DNA from: Bacteroidales bacterium
Lineage (GTDB): Bacteria > Bacteroidota > Bacteroidia > Bacteroidales > WCHB1-69
Length of the DNA: 42,505 bases
Assembly (NCBI GenBank): GCA_031272025.1
Contig: JAISUP010000045.1
Location: 1-42,505 of the forward strand
Direction of reading: 5' to 3'
Below, piece by piece: positions 1 to 7,676 of the stretch. Numbering within the stretch: position 1 is the stretch's first letter; each line of letters begins with the position of its first letter. Under the pieces are notes generated by a model that saw nothing but the letters and a program-made list of their open reading frames with translations, was not told the DNA's origin and searched no databases. Made by a program: the position numbers and the translations under genes.

Positions 1-273
1 CAGTTGAGTGCCGTTGAGCAGGATGTTTTCTACATTGGACAAAAATTGTTCTATGCTTTGATGTTCTTCCGATACGCGCGCTTCTTCCTCAAACATATCA
101 CGTCCGGTTGTGCGTTCCAAAAGCCATTTTTTACCCGACTGGTACAGTTTTTCTACTTCGACCTCGTCGGCGCTGCTGCCGATTGTCCGAAACACTTTGT
201 ACTTGCCGCCACTCTTGTCAATAATCTGGACGCTGACCACTCCGCTTGGATTCTTTTTCTTGCGTAAAAACAT
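1..273 (-). CDS. IS1634-like transposase, N-terminal part (runs off window)
   Basis: An ATG at 273 opens 91 in-frame codons that continue past the left edge of the window. The protein begins MFLRKKKNPSGVVSVQIID and continues with a KSGGKYKVFRTIG stretch. This lysine-rich start is what I know from the N-termini of IS1634-group (IS4 superfamily DDE) transposases. The catalytic DDE domain lies outside the window, so activity cannot be judged. A 9-bp inverted repeat just upstream (299-321) would fit the element's end. The plus-strand frames over this stretch encode nothing recognisable. The family call rests on remembered N-terminal sequence, not a search. Confidence 0.72.
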   Translation of the reverse strand, partial: MFLRKKKNPSGVVSVQIIDKSGGKYKVFRTIGSSADEVEVEKLYQSGKKWLLERTTGRDMFEEEARVSEEHQSIEQFLSNVENILLNGTQL

Positions 274-298
274 ACGCAAATATAATCGTTTTTTCTCA

Positions 299-321
299 GG
301 GACACCCATTTTGGGTGTCCC
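299..321. repeat. Perfect 9-bp inverted repeat, probable insertion-sequence end
   Basis: GGGACACCC at 299-307 pairs perfectly with GGGTGTCCC at 313-321 around the 5-nt loop ATTTT. It lies 26 bases upstream of the transposase start, where the terminal inverted repeat of the element would be expected. It could also act as a hairpin that blocks read-through transcription into the transposase, a common insertion-sequence feature. The other end of the element is outside the window, so the terminal assignment is inferred. Confidence 0.6.
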
Positions 322-351
322 AGAAATCATATATTGCTGTTAATAAGTAAT

Positions 352-1397
352 TTAAAATTTTAAACTAAAGAAAGGTGTCAAAGTCAGGAAGCCCAGTTCC
401 GCGGTCATAATTCTATGATCTCTCAGCGTCAATACCTCGGCGGTATTAATATAACGAATATTCAATGGCGACGAACTATGGAATTTTCTTTGCGTTTGGT
501 TGTCTTGCTGATTGGATTCTGTCCCATTGTCGGTATATGGGTCATTGCCGACAGTATATGTGTGATTCCCATTGCCAAAATTTATTTTGCTTAACGACGA
601 ATGGCTTGCTGTTAAACCATAATTATTCGGATTCGCAATAAAATATGATTTCCCAGGGATCTCCATTAATGAATTGTCAATAACATCTAAGTCGACGATT
701 GATTGCAAACTGACGGTATCCGGAACAACACGGTATGAATATATTGTATCGTTTATTTTGCTCGTTCCAAAATAAGCGGTTTGGGTTTGCGCCGCCAACT
801 TAAAATATGGGTTCAATCCGCTGAATGTGGAGATAAACTGCGGAGCATTCGCCACGCGGATATCCTGCCCCGCGGGATACACATTAGAATTATCAGGCAT
901 ATTGACTGTCAGTTTGGGCTCGCTGTTTTCATATCCCTTCCATTGCGTCAATGTCAGCAATTGTCCCGGAACAAAAGAGATATTCATACTATTCAATCCG
1001 ACTTGCACCAAGCCCTGAGCATTGATGGTCAATGAAACGCAATGAGGATTTTGCAGCAATCCATTAACCGTGTCATTAGCAATAACATACTCCAACTGCG
1101 GCAAATTGCTGATGGTAATTACTGAATTGAAATCCTGAGTTCCGGGAATCGTATCATTGCATATGCAACTGCTGCCCATCATGCAGCCCGGAGTGCAATG
1201 CCCCGCCTCGTGCCCGCACATCGGGCATATTTGCGGGTCGGGATTTGTGCCATCTTCCACTTTTTGATAATAGCAATCTTTGTCGTTGCCCACAATTTCA
1301 TAGCCCTCAAGCGGCACTAAACTACACTCTTTTTTGCAGAAGCATAAAAAGCCGCCACAAGCATCACGCTTACTAAAATAAATAGATTTTTTCTCAT
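352..1397 (-). pseudogene. Cysteine-rich secreted protein gene with a -1 frameshift after the signal peptide
   Basis: An ATG at 1397 encodes a good signal peptide, MRKNLFILVSVMLVAAFYAS, but its frame stops at a TAG just after the peptide. A second frame, open from about position 1336 down to 352, encodes about 320 residues with no ATG near its 5' end (first possible start GTG at 1317). The frames meet at a six-base A run (T6 at 1330-1335 on the plus strand). One extra A would join them into ...ASAKKECSLVPLEGYE. The body has a cysteine-rich segment near its start (CPMCGHEAGHCTPGC, then CIC) that could bind metal or form disulfides, followed by beta-rich sequence. No T9SS tail or known domain is recognised. 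It could be a real pseudogene, a contingency locus or a base-calling error. Confidence 0.62.
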
Positions 1398-1859
1398 TTT
1401 CGTTTGTTTAATTTAAATATTTAATATTCAAAGATTTAAATATTATATCTTCCCAAGATTCCGACAATACAAAACCCGGCATCACTCGCGAGCAATGCCT
1501 TATAAAATATGCTGAAATGTTAATAAATGTTAATTGCGGGGGGTGTTTGGTGGTAAAATATTGATAATAAACGAGTTGCAACAATTGCAGGCGGCAAAAA
1601 ACAAGTTTTTGTCGCTGTTAAATATTGTTGTGTTTATAAAATTTTTACTCATTGATATTTTTTTTAATTTCGGTTGCAAAGATAATACTTTTTTTAGATT
1701 AACATGTCTTTTGGGTTATTTTTTAAAAATGGATAGATTTTGTCAGATTGAATCATCACGGTAATCGTGCAAATCTCAATAAAATCTCCTATCTGCCGAC
1801 AGACAGGCGGTTCAGACAAGAAAAATGTAAAAAAACTTGCAGATTAGTCGAGAAAAGTG
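1398..1859. other. Intergenic, AT-rich, with short palindromes
   Basis: No convincing gene is present. An imperfect 22-nt palindrome lies at 1478-1499 (GGCAT and ATGCC arms around a CTCGCGAG core). A partly palindromic CTGCCGACAGACAGGCGG lies at about 1793-1810 and resembles dispersed short repeats seen in Bacteroidota intergenic DNA. A 76-codon plus-strand frame at 1534-1764 is low-complexity F/L/I-rich sequence and not believable as a gene. Confidence 0.5.
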
Positions 1860-1867
1860 TATATTTG
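1837..1867 (+). promoter_or_regulatory. Bacteroidota-type promoter of the DUF4143 ATPase gene
   Basis: TTG at 1837-1839, a 20-nt spacer, then TATATTTG at 1860-1867 match the Bacteroidota housekeeping sigma consensus (TTTG, 19-21 nt, TAnnTTTG). The -7 element lies 22 nt before the ATG, so the untranslated leader would be very short. Confidence 0.65.
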
Positions 1868-1894
1868 CAGCAAAATTTAGTCGAGAAAAATGTA
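1844..1894 (+). repeat. 18-bp direct repeat flanking promoter and start codon
   Basis: Two near-identical 18-mers, TTAGTCGAGAAAAGTGTA at 1844-1861 and TTAGTCGAGAAAAATGTA at 1877-1894, differ at one base and are 33 bases apart start to start, about three helical turns. The first lies in the promoter spacer and the second contains the ATG of the ATPase gene. The placement suggests a regulatory site or a duplication scar. Confidence 0.7.
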
Positions 1895-3179
1895 CAGATA
1901 TAAGATTAAAGAACTGATTGATTGGAAAATAAGCGTGTACAGAAAACCGCTTATCATTCTTGGGGCGCGTCAGGTTGGAAAAACTTGGCTTATTGAGGAA
2001 TTTGGCAAGCAAGAATACCGGCAAACGGTATATATCAATTTTGAAAAGATGAAAGCCGTGAGAAATCTGTTTGTCGAAGATTTTGATGTGAAGCGGATTT
2101 TGACGGCGCTGTCGGTTTTTGCCCACAAAGAAATCAATCCTGCCGATACGCTGATTGTTTTTGATGAAATTCAGGCGGTAGAAGGCGGACTGACTTCGCT
2201 GAAATATTTTTGCGAAGAAGCGTCTGAATATCACGTCGTTGCTGCCGGCTCGCTGCTCGGGATGAGTTTACATCAAAACACGTCTTATCCTGTTGGCAAA
2301 GTGGATTTTATGTATATGCACCCGCTTTCGTTTACGGAATTTTTGATGGCTTTGGACGAGGAACGGCTTGCAAATCTTCTCGAAAATCCCGATTGGAAAG
2401 TTATTAATCTGTTCAAAGACAAACTTTTAACCTATCTGCGCTATTATCTTTTTGTAGGCGGAATGCCTGAAGTGGTGCAGCATTTTGTGGATAAACGCGA
2501 TTTTCGCATTGCCCGCAACACGCAACGCCGCATCCTCACAACTTACCGCAACGATTTTTCAAAACACGCGCCACGGGATATTGTGCAGCGTATCAATATG
2601 GTTTGGAAATCAATTCCTACACAGATGGCAAAGGAAAACAAAAAATTTATTTACGGTGTTGTGAAAGAAGGCGGGCGGGCAAAGGAATTTGAGTTGGCAA
2701 TACAGTGGCTGCTCGATTGCGGACTTTTGCATCAGGTTTATCGCGTGTCGAAACCCGATATGCCGCTCGCTGCCTATCAGGATTTGGCGGCGTTCAAACT
2801 ATATCACAACGATGTCGGGCTGCTCGGAGCGATGGCGAAACTTCTGCTGACAGCCGTAATTGACGGGAATACTATTTTTGAAGAATTTAATGGTTCGCTA
2901 ACGGAAAACTTTGTGTTACAACAACTTCTGCTCAAAGAAGAAAACGATATTTTTTACTGGACAAATGAAAACAGCACCGCCGAAGTTGATTTTGTAGTTC
3001 AAAACGACACCGAAATCATACCGATAGAGGTTAAATCGGGCGAAAGTTTGAAATCGGTAAGTTTCAAGTTTTTCCGCGAAAAATACAAACCCAAACGCGC
3101 GATTCGCACTTCTTTGGCGGATTACAAAGAAGAATCGTGGATGACAAACGTACCGCTTTACGCGGTAAATATGATTTGA
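1890..3179 (+). CDS. AAA ATPase with C-terminal DUF4143 domain
   Basis: This 429-aa protein has a Walker A GARQVGKT at residues 25-32 and a Walker B LIVFDEIQ with D92/E93. The middle and C-terminal half are of DUF4143 type. The end carries AEVDFVVQ...IPIEVKSG (about residues 363-385), the D...ExK arrangement of a PD-(D/E)xK nuclease-like fold found at the C-terminus of this family. No precise role is established for the family; its members are common in accessory and mobile regions. The ATG at 1890 is favoured because it follows the -7 element directly. The gene is monocistronic and lies between an insertion-sequence start and a transposase remnant, which fits recent acquisition. Confidence 0.9.
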   Translation: MYRYKIKELIDWKISVYRKPLIILGARQVGKTWLIEEFGKQEYRQTVYINFEKMKAVRNLFVEDFDVKRILTALSVFAHKEINPADTLIVFDEIQAVEGGLTSLKYFCEEASEYHVVAAGSLLGMSLHQNTSYPVGKVDFMYMHPLSFTEFLMALDEERLANLLENPDWKVINLFKDKLLTYLRYYLFVGGMPEVVQHFVDKRDFRIARNTQRRILTTYRNDFSKHAPRDIVQRINMVWKSIPTQMAKENKKFIYGVVKEGGRAKEFELAIQWLLDCGLLHQVYRVSKPDMPLAAYQDLAAFKLYHNDVGLLGAMAKLLLTAVIDGNTIFEEFNGSLTENFVLQQLLLKEENDIFYWTNENSTAEVDFVVQNDTEIIPIEVKSGESLKSVSFKFFREKYKPKRAIRTSLADYKEESWMTNVPLYAVNMI

Positions 3180-3204
3180 TACACTGATGGAATAGTCTTG
3201 AAAC

Positions 3205-3260
3205 GTTGTCTGAACCGCAGATTAATCTGATTAAAAGATTAACAGGATTATAAAAATCTG
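3205..3260. repeat. Dispersed-type AT-rich intergenic repeat
   Basis: The stretch contains the palindrome AGATTAATCT followed by GATTAAAAGATTAACAGGATTA, just 3' of the ATPase gene. This GATTA-rich sequence resembles interspersed elements I know from many Bacteroidota and other genomes. Only one copy is in the window, so its repetitive nature is inferred from memory. Confidence 0.4.
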
Positions 3261-3360
3261 TAATACAATATGTTACCATTTCTTTGTTATTGATAGTTAA
3301 AATGGAATACAGTCAGTTGAAAATTCCGATTTTACTCTACCACTATCTTTCTTGACTTCG

Positions 3361-3549
3361 TCAACGCGACACCCCCGCGGATTTAGCCCAAAAATTTTGG
3401 TCAAAGAGTTGGGCGATGGACTTGTGCTTTGGAGTAAGAAGCATTATCTTGGAGAGCATTTCCCTGCTTTCAAGCGGTTTGACTTTTACTGTTGTTACCG
3501 TTTTGGCAATTTCCATCACCTTGTCAACACTCAGATTGATGCCGTAATG
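3361..3549 (-). pseudogene. C-terminal remnant of an IS1634-like transposase
   Basis: The minus strand encodes HYGINLSVDKVMEIAKTVTT, then a segment with TPKHKSIAQLFDQNFW, ending at a TGA at 3361-3363. An in-frame TAA lies immediately upstream (3550-3552), so only about 62 codons survive. The INLSVDKV...AKTVTT and HKSIAQLFD.NFW pattern matches what I recall of IS1634-group transposase C-termini. No matching inverted repeat is seen next to it. With the transposase N-terminus at the window start, it shows this stretch has hosted at least two such elements. Confidence 0.58.
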
Positions 3550-3873
3550 TTAAAAATTGGGGTGATAAACTCAGGAGAGGTATCACGTTGTCCCGTAGAT
3601 TAAAATTTACGGTTAATAAAGTGTTTTCCCTGCGGGAAAAATAGCATTGAACAGAAGGTAATACTTTGTCCTGTTCGGATACAACTGTGGGAGCAGATAC
3701 TATGTTTTATCAAGAAAAGAATTTTATAGGCTATCAACACATAGGATATTTTCGGCAACACATTTTACAGAAAAGATATTATTTGTAATAAGTTAATATT
3801 CAAAATTAACACAATTTCTTCAATCTAAAATCTAAAATCTTCAATCTAAAATCTAAAAAAAAACGCTCTTATA
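3550..3873. other. Intergenic, no gene; 21-bp tandem duplication
   Basis: No open frame of interest is present. At 3818-3858 a 21-bp unit starting CTTCAATCTAAAATC occurs twice in tandem, built from a smaller ATCTAAA motif. It ends about 15 nt before the -33 element of the universal stress protein promoter. Confidence 0.5.
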
Positions 3874-3905
3874 TTTGTTTTTTCAAAAAATATTTATTAC
3901 CTTTG
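3874..3905 (+). promoter_or_regulatory. Promoter of the usp-hutU unit
   Basis: TTTG at 3874-3877, a 20-nt spacer and TACCTTTG at 3898-3905 form one of the best matches in the window to the Bacteroidota -33/-7 consensus. The start codon follows about 60 nt downstream. Confidence 0.75.
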
Positions 3906-3964
3906 CCTTCGAATTGAAAAGGAAATTTGAATTTATATATTTACCATGCTTAAATGATATTATT

Positions 3965-4807
3965 ATGAAAAACATTGTCGTTGGGATTGATTTTTCGAAC
4001 AATTCCCTTAATTCGTTGAAACATGCGATTTCTATATCGCTGAGGACAGGGGCATCCATGCATTTAGTATGGGTAAAGACTCCTGGGATGCAAAAGAACA
4101 TTCAGCATCAGGCATCGCCCGAAGACATGATGAGTGAGGCTCACGCGCTTTTGCAAAAGTTGCTGCAAGAATGCAGGCATGAGGCACCTGCTTCTCCGGC
4201 ACAAAGTGTCATTTTGGATGGGAAACCGTATCTCGAGTTGCCAAAATACGCGGCTAATTTACCCGAATCCATGATCGTGATAGGAACACATGGCAATTCG
4301 GGGTTCGAAGAGAAATTCGTGGGTAGCAACGCCTTTAAAACAGCAAGTATCAGTCGTGTTCCCGTGTTGGTACTTCGTGAAGGCATATCCGTGAAACGAG
4401 ATCTTACGCAAGTGCTTGTCCCCATTGACACCTCTTTCGAAACCCTGCAAAAAGTAAAACCGGCAATTCATATTGCCAAAGCCTTTAATGCCAAAGTACT
4501 TCTTGCCGGCTTTTATTTTAATCAGCAAGAGAAACATATCGTGTCCATACAAATGGACCACGCCGATGTTCTTTGCACGAAAGCCAATATCCGGCACGAC
4601 AGGGTGTTGGTAAAATATAAAAAGTCGCCTATCACTTCGTTGGTAGATTGTGCCGTGAGTAATGACGTGAATTTAATGGTCATCATGCGCGAAAACGAGC
4701 AGGACGACTCTTTATGGATGGGCAATGGTACTCGACAATTGATGATCAATACCCCGATGCCTCTTCTCATTATTCCTAACGTACATCACACGAATAGCAC
4801 AAAATAA
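3965..4807 (+). CDS. Tandem-domain universal stress protein (UspA family)
   Basis: This 280-aa cytoplasmic protein has two Usp domains. The first begins KNIVVGIDFSNNS and ends with GTHGNSGFEEKFVGS, which fits the G-2x-G-9x-G(S/T) nucleotide-binding motif. The second begins around LTQVLVPIDTSFE. It ends LMVIMRENEQDD...MPLLIIPN, where that motif is degenerate, so only the first domain is likely to bind ATP. The frame is open further upstream, but the ATG at 3965 lies downstream of the promoter and starts the conserved core. The gene ends 10 nt before hutU, suggesting co-transcription. Usp proteins usually respond to starvation or stress; a specific target cannot be inferred. Confidence 0.9.
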   Translation: MKNIVVGIDFSNNSLNSLKHAISISLRTGASMHLVWVKTPGMQKNIQHQASPEDMMSEAHALLQKLLQECRHEAPASPAQSVILDGKPYLELPKYAANLPESMIVIGTHGNSGFEEKFVGSNAFKTASISRVPVLVLREGISVKRDLTQVLVPIDTSFETLQKVKPAIHIAKAFNAKVLLAGFYFNQQEKHIVSIQMDHADVLCTKANIRHDRVLVKYKKSPITSLVDCAVSNDVNLMVIMRENEQDDSLWMGNGTRQLMINTPMPLLIIPNVHHTNSTK

Positions 4808-4817
4808 TTAAGAGTAT

Positions 4818-6818
4818 ATGGCTTTATTATCTTTTCAAGAAGAGATCTTACAGGGCATTCCCGTCACGGGGGTTCCTCGTGCAAAACCTTTTGATGAGAC
4901 CATCAATCACGCGCCGAAGCGGAAGGATATCTTAACCCCTGAGGAGAAAAAACTCGCGTTAAGGAATGCTTTGCGTTATTTTCATCCTTCGTTGCACGAA
5001 ACCTTAGCCCCTGAATTTGCTCGGGAACTGCACGACTGGGGACGTGTTTACATGTATCGCTATCGTCCCGACTATTCTCTTTATGCCCGTCCCATAGCAC
5101 AATATCCGGCAAAGTCGAGACAAGCCGCCGCTATTATGCTTATGATACAAAATAATTTAGACCCTGCGGTGGCGCAGCATCCTCACGAACTGATTACCTA
5201 CGGGGGCAACGGGGCGGTATTCCAAAATTGGGCACAATACCGCCTCACCATGCAATATCTCGCTAACATGACAGACGAGCAGACATTAGTCATGTATTCG
5301 GGGCATCCTTTGGGACTTTTTCCATCGAGCAAAGAAGCCCCCCGTGTAGTTGTTAGCAACGGCATGGTCATTCCCAACTATTCCTCTCCCGACCACTGGG
5401 AACGGTTTAATGCTTTGGGGGTTAGTCAGTACGGACAAATGACTGCCGGTTCTTACATGTACATTGGACCGCAAGGCATCGTGCATGGTACGACAATCAC
5501 GGTGCTCAATGCCGGTCGTCGGCTTGGCGGCTCGCTCGCGGGGAAACTCTTTATTACCTCCGGACTTGGAGGCATGTCGGGGGCACAACCCAAAGCCGCG
5601 AATATCGCGGGCTGTGTCTCTGTTACTGCCGAAATAAACCCGCTCGCCGCGCAAAAACGCTTCGACCAAAAATGGGTGGACGAAATCCACGATAACCTTG
5701 ATATGCTCTTCGTGCAAGTGGAAAAAATGAGACAGTCAAAAACTGCCCGCTCCTTTGCTTATCTTGGCAATATTGTAGATTTGTGGGAATATTGTGTGAA
5801 GAAGGAAATCCCCGTGGATATAGGCTCTGACCAAACATCGTTGCACAATCCTTGGGCAGGCGGCTATTTCCCCGCGGGATACTCGTTAGAAATGTCGAAA
5901 CAAATGATGGCTGAAAATCCCGTGCTCTTTAAAGAAACCGTGCAAAAAAGTCTTGTCCGGCAAGTTGCAGCCATTAACCACCTCTCCAAAAAAGGGATGT
6001 ATTTCTTTGATTATGGAAATGCTTTCTTGTTAGAAGCAGGACGTGCCGGTGCCGATATTTTTAAACCTGACGGGACATTTAAATACCCTTCATACGTGCA
6101 AGACATTATGGGACCCATTTGTTTTGACTATGGCTTTGGTCCTTTTCGTTGGGTATGCACTTCCGGCAAACCCGAAGATTTGGATATAACCGACCAATTG
6201 GCAATAGACACGCTTCACGACATGAGCAAGCATGCTCCTATCGAGATACAGCAGCAAATGCACGACAATATTCGTTGGATAGAAGGGGCGCGAGATAATC
6301 ATTTAGTAGTAGGTTCGCAAGCCCGCATATTGTATGCCGATGCAGAAGGACGCGTAAAAATTGCCGAGGCTTTTAATAAAGCCATTCGCGACGGTAAAAT
6401 CAGTGCTCCGGTAGTCCTTGGACGAGACCATCACGACGTGTCGGGAACAGATTCGCCTTTCCGCGAAACCTCTAATATTTACGACGGCTCTGCCTTTACT
6501 GCCGACATGGCAATACAAAATGTCATTGGCGACGCTTTTCGCGGGGCAACGTGGGTATCTATTCACAATGGCGGCGGCGTAGGCTGGGGTGAAGTCATCA
6601 ATGGCGGCTTCGGGATGCTACTCGATGGCTCCAAAGAAGCAGATAACCGTCTCAAAAATATGCTATTCTGGGATGTCAACAATGGCATTGCCCGTCGCTC
6701 GTGGGCGCGAAACGAAGGTGCTATCTTCGCTATCAAACGTGCCATGCGCGAAAACCCCAACCTGCAAGTTACCCTGCCAAACCCGGCTGCCGACAATATT
6801 ATCAACGCTTTATTCTGA
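4818..6818 (+). CDS. hutU: Urocanate hydratase (urocanase), long form
   Basis: This 666-aa enzyme converts urocanate to imidazolonepropionate, the second step of histidine degradation, with tightly bound NAD+. Visible signatures include ITYGGNGAVFQNW near the N-terminus, a glycine-rich NAD-binding GLGGMSGAQPKA (about residue 248), DQTSLHNPWAGGY, GPFRWVCTSG around C447, and WVSIHNGGGVGWGEV near the C-terminus. The protein is about 110 residues longer than classical bacterial HutU and reads QARILY where the classical signature has ARICW. As I recall, that is also true of animal urocanases. No hutH, hutI or ftcD is adjacent. It is preceded by usp and overlaps the next gene by one base. Confidence 0.95.
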   Translation: MALLSFQEEILQGIPVTGVPRAKPFDETINHAPKRKDILTPEEKKLALRNALRYFHPSLHETLAPEFARELHDWGRVYMYRYRPDYSLYARPIAQYPAKSRQAAAIMLMIQNNLDPAVAQHPHELITYGGNGAVFQNWAQYRLTMQYLANMTDEQTLVMYSGHPLGLFPSSKEAPRVVVSNGMVIPNYSSPDHWERFNALGVSQYGQMTAGSYMYIGPQGIVHGTTITVLNAGRRLGGSLAGKLFITSGLGGMSGAQPKAANIAGCVSVTAEINPLAAQKRFDQKWVDEIHDNLDMLFVQVEKMRQSKTARSFAYLGNIVDLWEYCVKKEIPVDIGSDQTSLHNPWAGGYFPAGYSLEMSKQMMAENPVLFKETVQKSLVRQVAAINHLSKKGMYFFDYGNAFLLEAGRAGADIFKPDGTFKYPSYVQDIMGPICFDYGFGPFRWVCTSGKPEDLDITDQLAIDTLHDMSKHAPIEIQQQMHDNIRWIEGARDNHLVVGSQARILYADAEGRVKIAEAFNKAIRDGKISAPVVLGRDHHDVSGTDSPFRETSNIYDGSAFTADMAIQNVIGDAFRGATWVSIHNGGGVGWGEVINGGFGMLLDGSKEADNRLKNMLFWDVNNGIARRSWARNEGAIFAIKRAMRENPNLQVTLPNPAADNIINALF

Positions 6819-7672
6819 TGGTAAGAAAAATACAGGTGATAACCACCATATTGCTATGCTTACTATGCCTGAATTGTAGTCGTAAAAATCATGAAATCAC
6901 GATTATCCCTGATATTCAAAAAAATCACAGGCAAAGCAACGGGCTAAAAGGTGAAGTAAAAACCGTGCGCTCCACGACCTATCACGTGTATAAAGACAGT
7001 ACCCGTGCCCCGGTCAAATTGTCAATATTTATACAAAATTATAGTGCCGATGGCTATCTTATATCTACATATTTGCTTAATTCTGATAGCGATACTGTAA
7101 AAGAAAGGCAAATACATTATTGTTCGGATGCCAAGCAGGATTATTGGATAGAGCGCAGCCCTGTCGGGCAGACGCTTGCCCGACACGAATACGAATACGA
7201 CCTCAGCCGCTACCTCGTGAAAGAAAAAATCTATGAAGGCGATTCGCTTATTTGCACGATGGTTTATAAAAACGATGGTTTTGGAAATCCTTTCGAGATG
7301 TGGCAAAATTATGGAACATTCACGTTGCACAACGAGATGCACTACAATGCTCAAGGGCTGTTGGTACGGGAAAACGAGTACGACCCTAACGGGAAATTAT
7401 TCAAATACATTACGATAGAGCATGACAATTATGGAGATGAAGTAAATCGCAGGGTTTTTAAGAGTGGAGACCATTTGATAGAATACATGTACACGCGATA
7501 CGATGCCGAAGGTAGGCTACAAACGAAAGTCTTCGAAAATTTGCAAGTGCGCACCCGCGAAATTTATCAATATAGTCAACACGACACTCAGGGCAATTGG
7601 CAACGCGAAGAGCGTGCCTTTGACGGGCAGCCTACTCGATACATAAGAGAACGCGAAATCATTTATTATTAG
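6818..7672 (+). CDS. Predicted lipoprotein of unknown function with YD-like repeats
   Basis: The stop of hutU and this start share one base (TGATG at 6816-6820), so the genes are probably translationally coupled. The 284-aa product begins MVRKIQVITT and has the lipobox LCLNC with C20 as the lipidated cysteine. The remainder is rich in Y, E and N and has loosely repeated units such as YDPNGKLFKY and YDAEGRLQTK. These resemble the beta-hairpin YD/RHS-like or MORN-like repeats of Bacteroidota cell-surface lipoproteins. I do not recognise a specific family. An in-frame start further upstream at 6701 lies inside hutU and is rejected. The gene ends 4 nt before the convergent yitT-like gene. Confidence 0.8.
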   Translation: MVRKIQVITTILLCLLCLNCSRKNHEITIIPDIQKNHRQSNGLKGEVKTVRSTTYHVYKDSTRAPVKLSIFIQNYSADGYLISTYLLNSDSDTVKERQIHYCSDAKQDYWIERSPVGQTLARHEYEYDLSRYLVKEKIYEGDSLICTMVYKNDGFGNPFEMWQNYGTFTLHNEMHYNAQGLLVRENEYDPNGKLFKYITIEHDNYGDEVNRRVFKSGDHLIEYMYTRYDAEGRLQTKVFENLQVRTREIYQYSQHDTQGNWQREERAFDGQPTRYIREREIIYY

Positions 7673-7676
7673 ACAA

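Noticed and set aside
1534-1764. 76-codon plus-strand open frame in the 1.4-1.9 kb gap
   Set aside because: Composition is low-complexity F, L and I with no recognisable domain, no promoter with good spacing, and it lies in very AT-rich DNA.
1890-3179. DUF4143 ATPase as part of a defence or toxin system
   Set aside because: No partner gene with a toxin, nuclease or sensor signature is adjacent; the gene appears monocistronic, so a system cannot be claimed from the sequence.
3205-3260. Possible CRISPR-like or tRNA-like structure in the GATTA-rich repeat
   Set aside because: There is no regular repeat-spacer pattern and no cloverleaf; it looks like a dispersed intergenic repeat.
3352-3603. 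83-codon plus-strand open frame
   Set aside because: It is the antisense of the transposase remnant, which reads sensibly on the minus strand.
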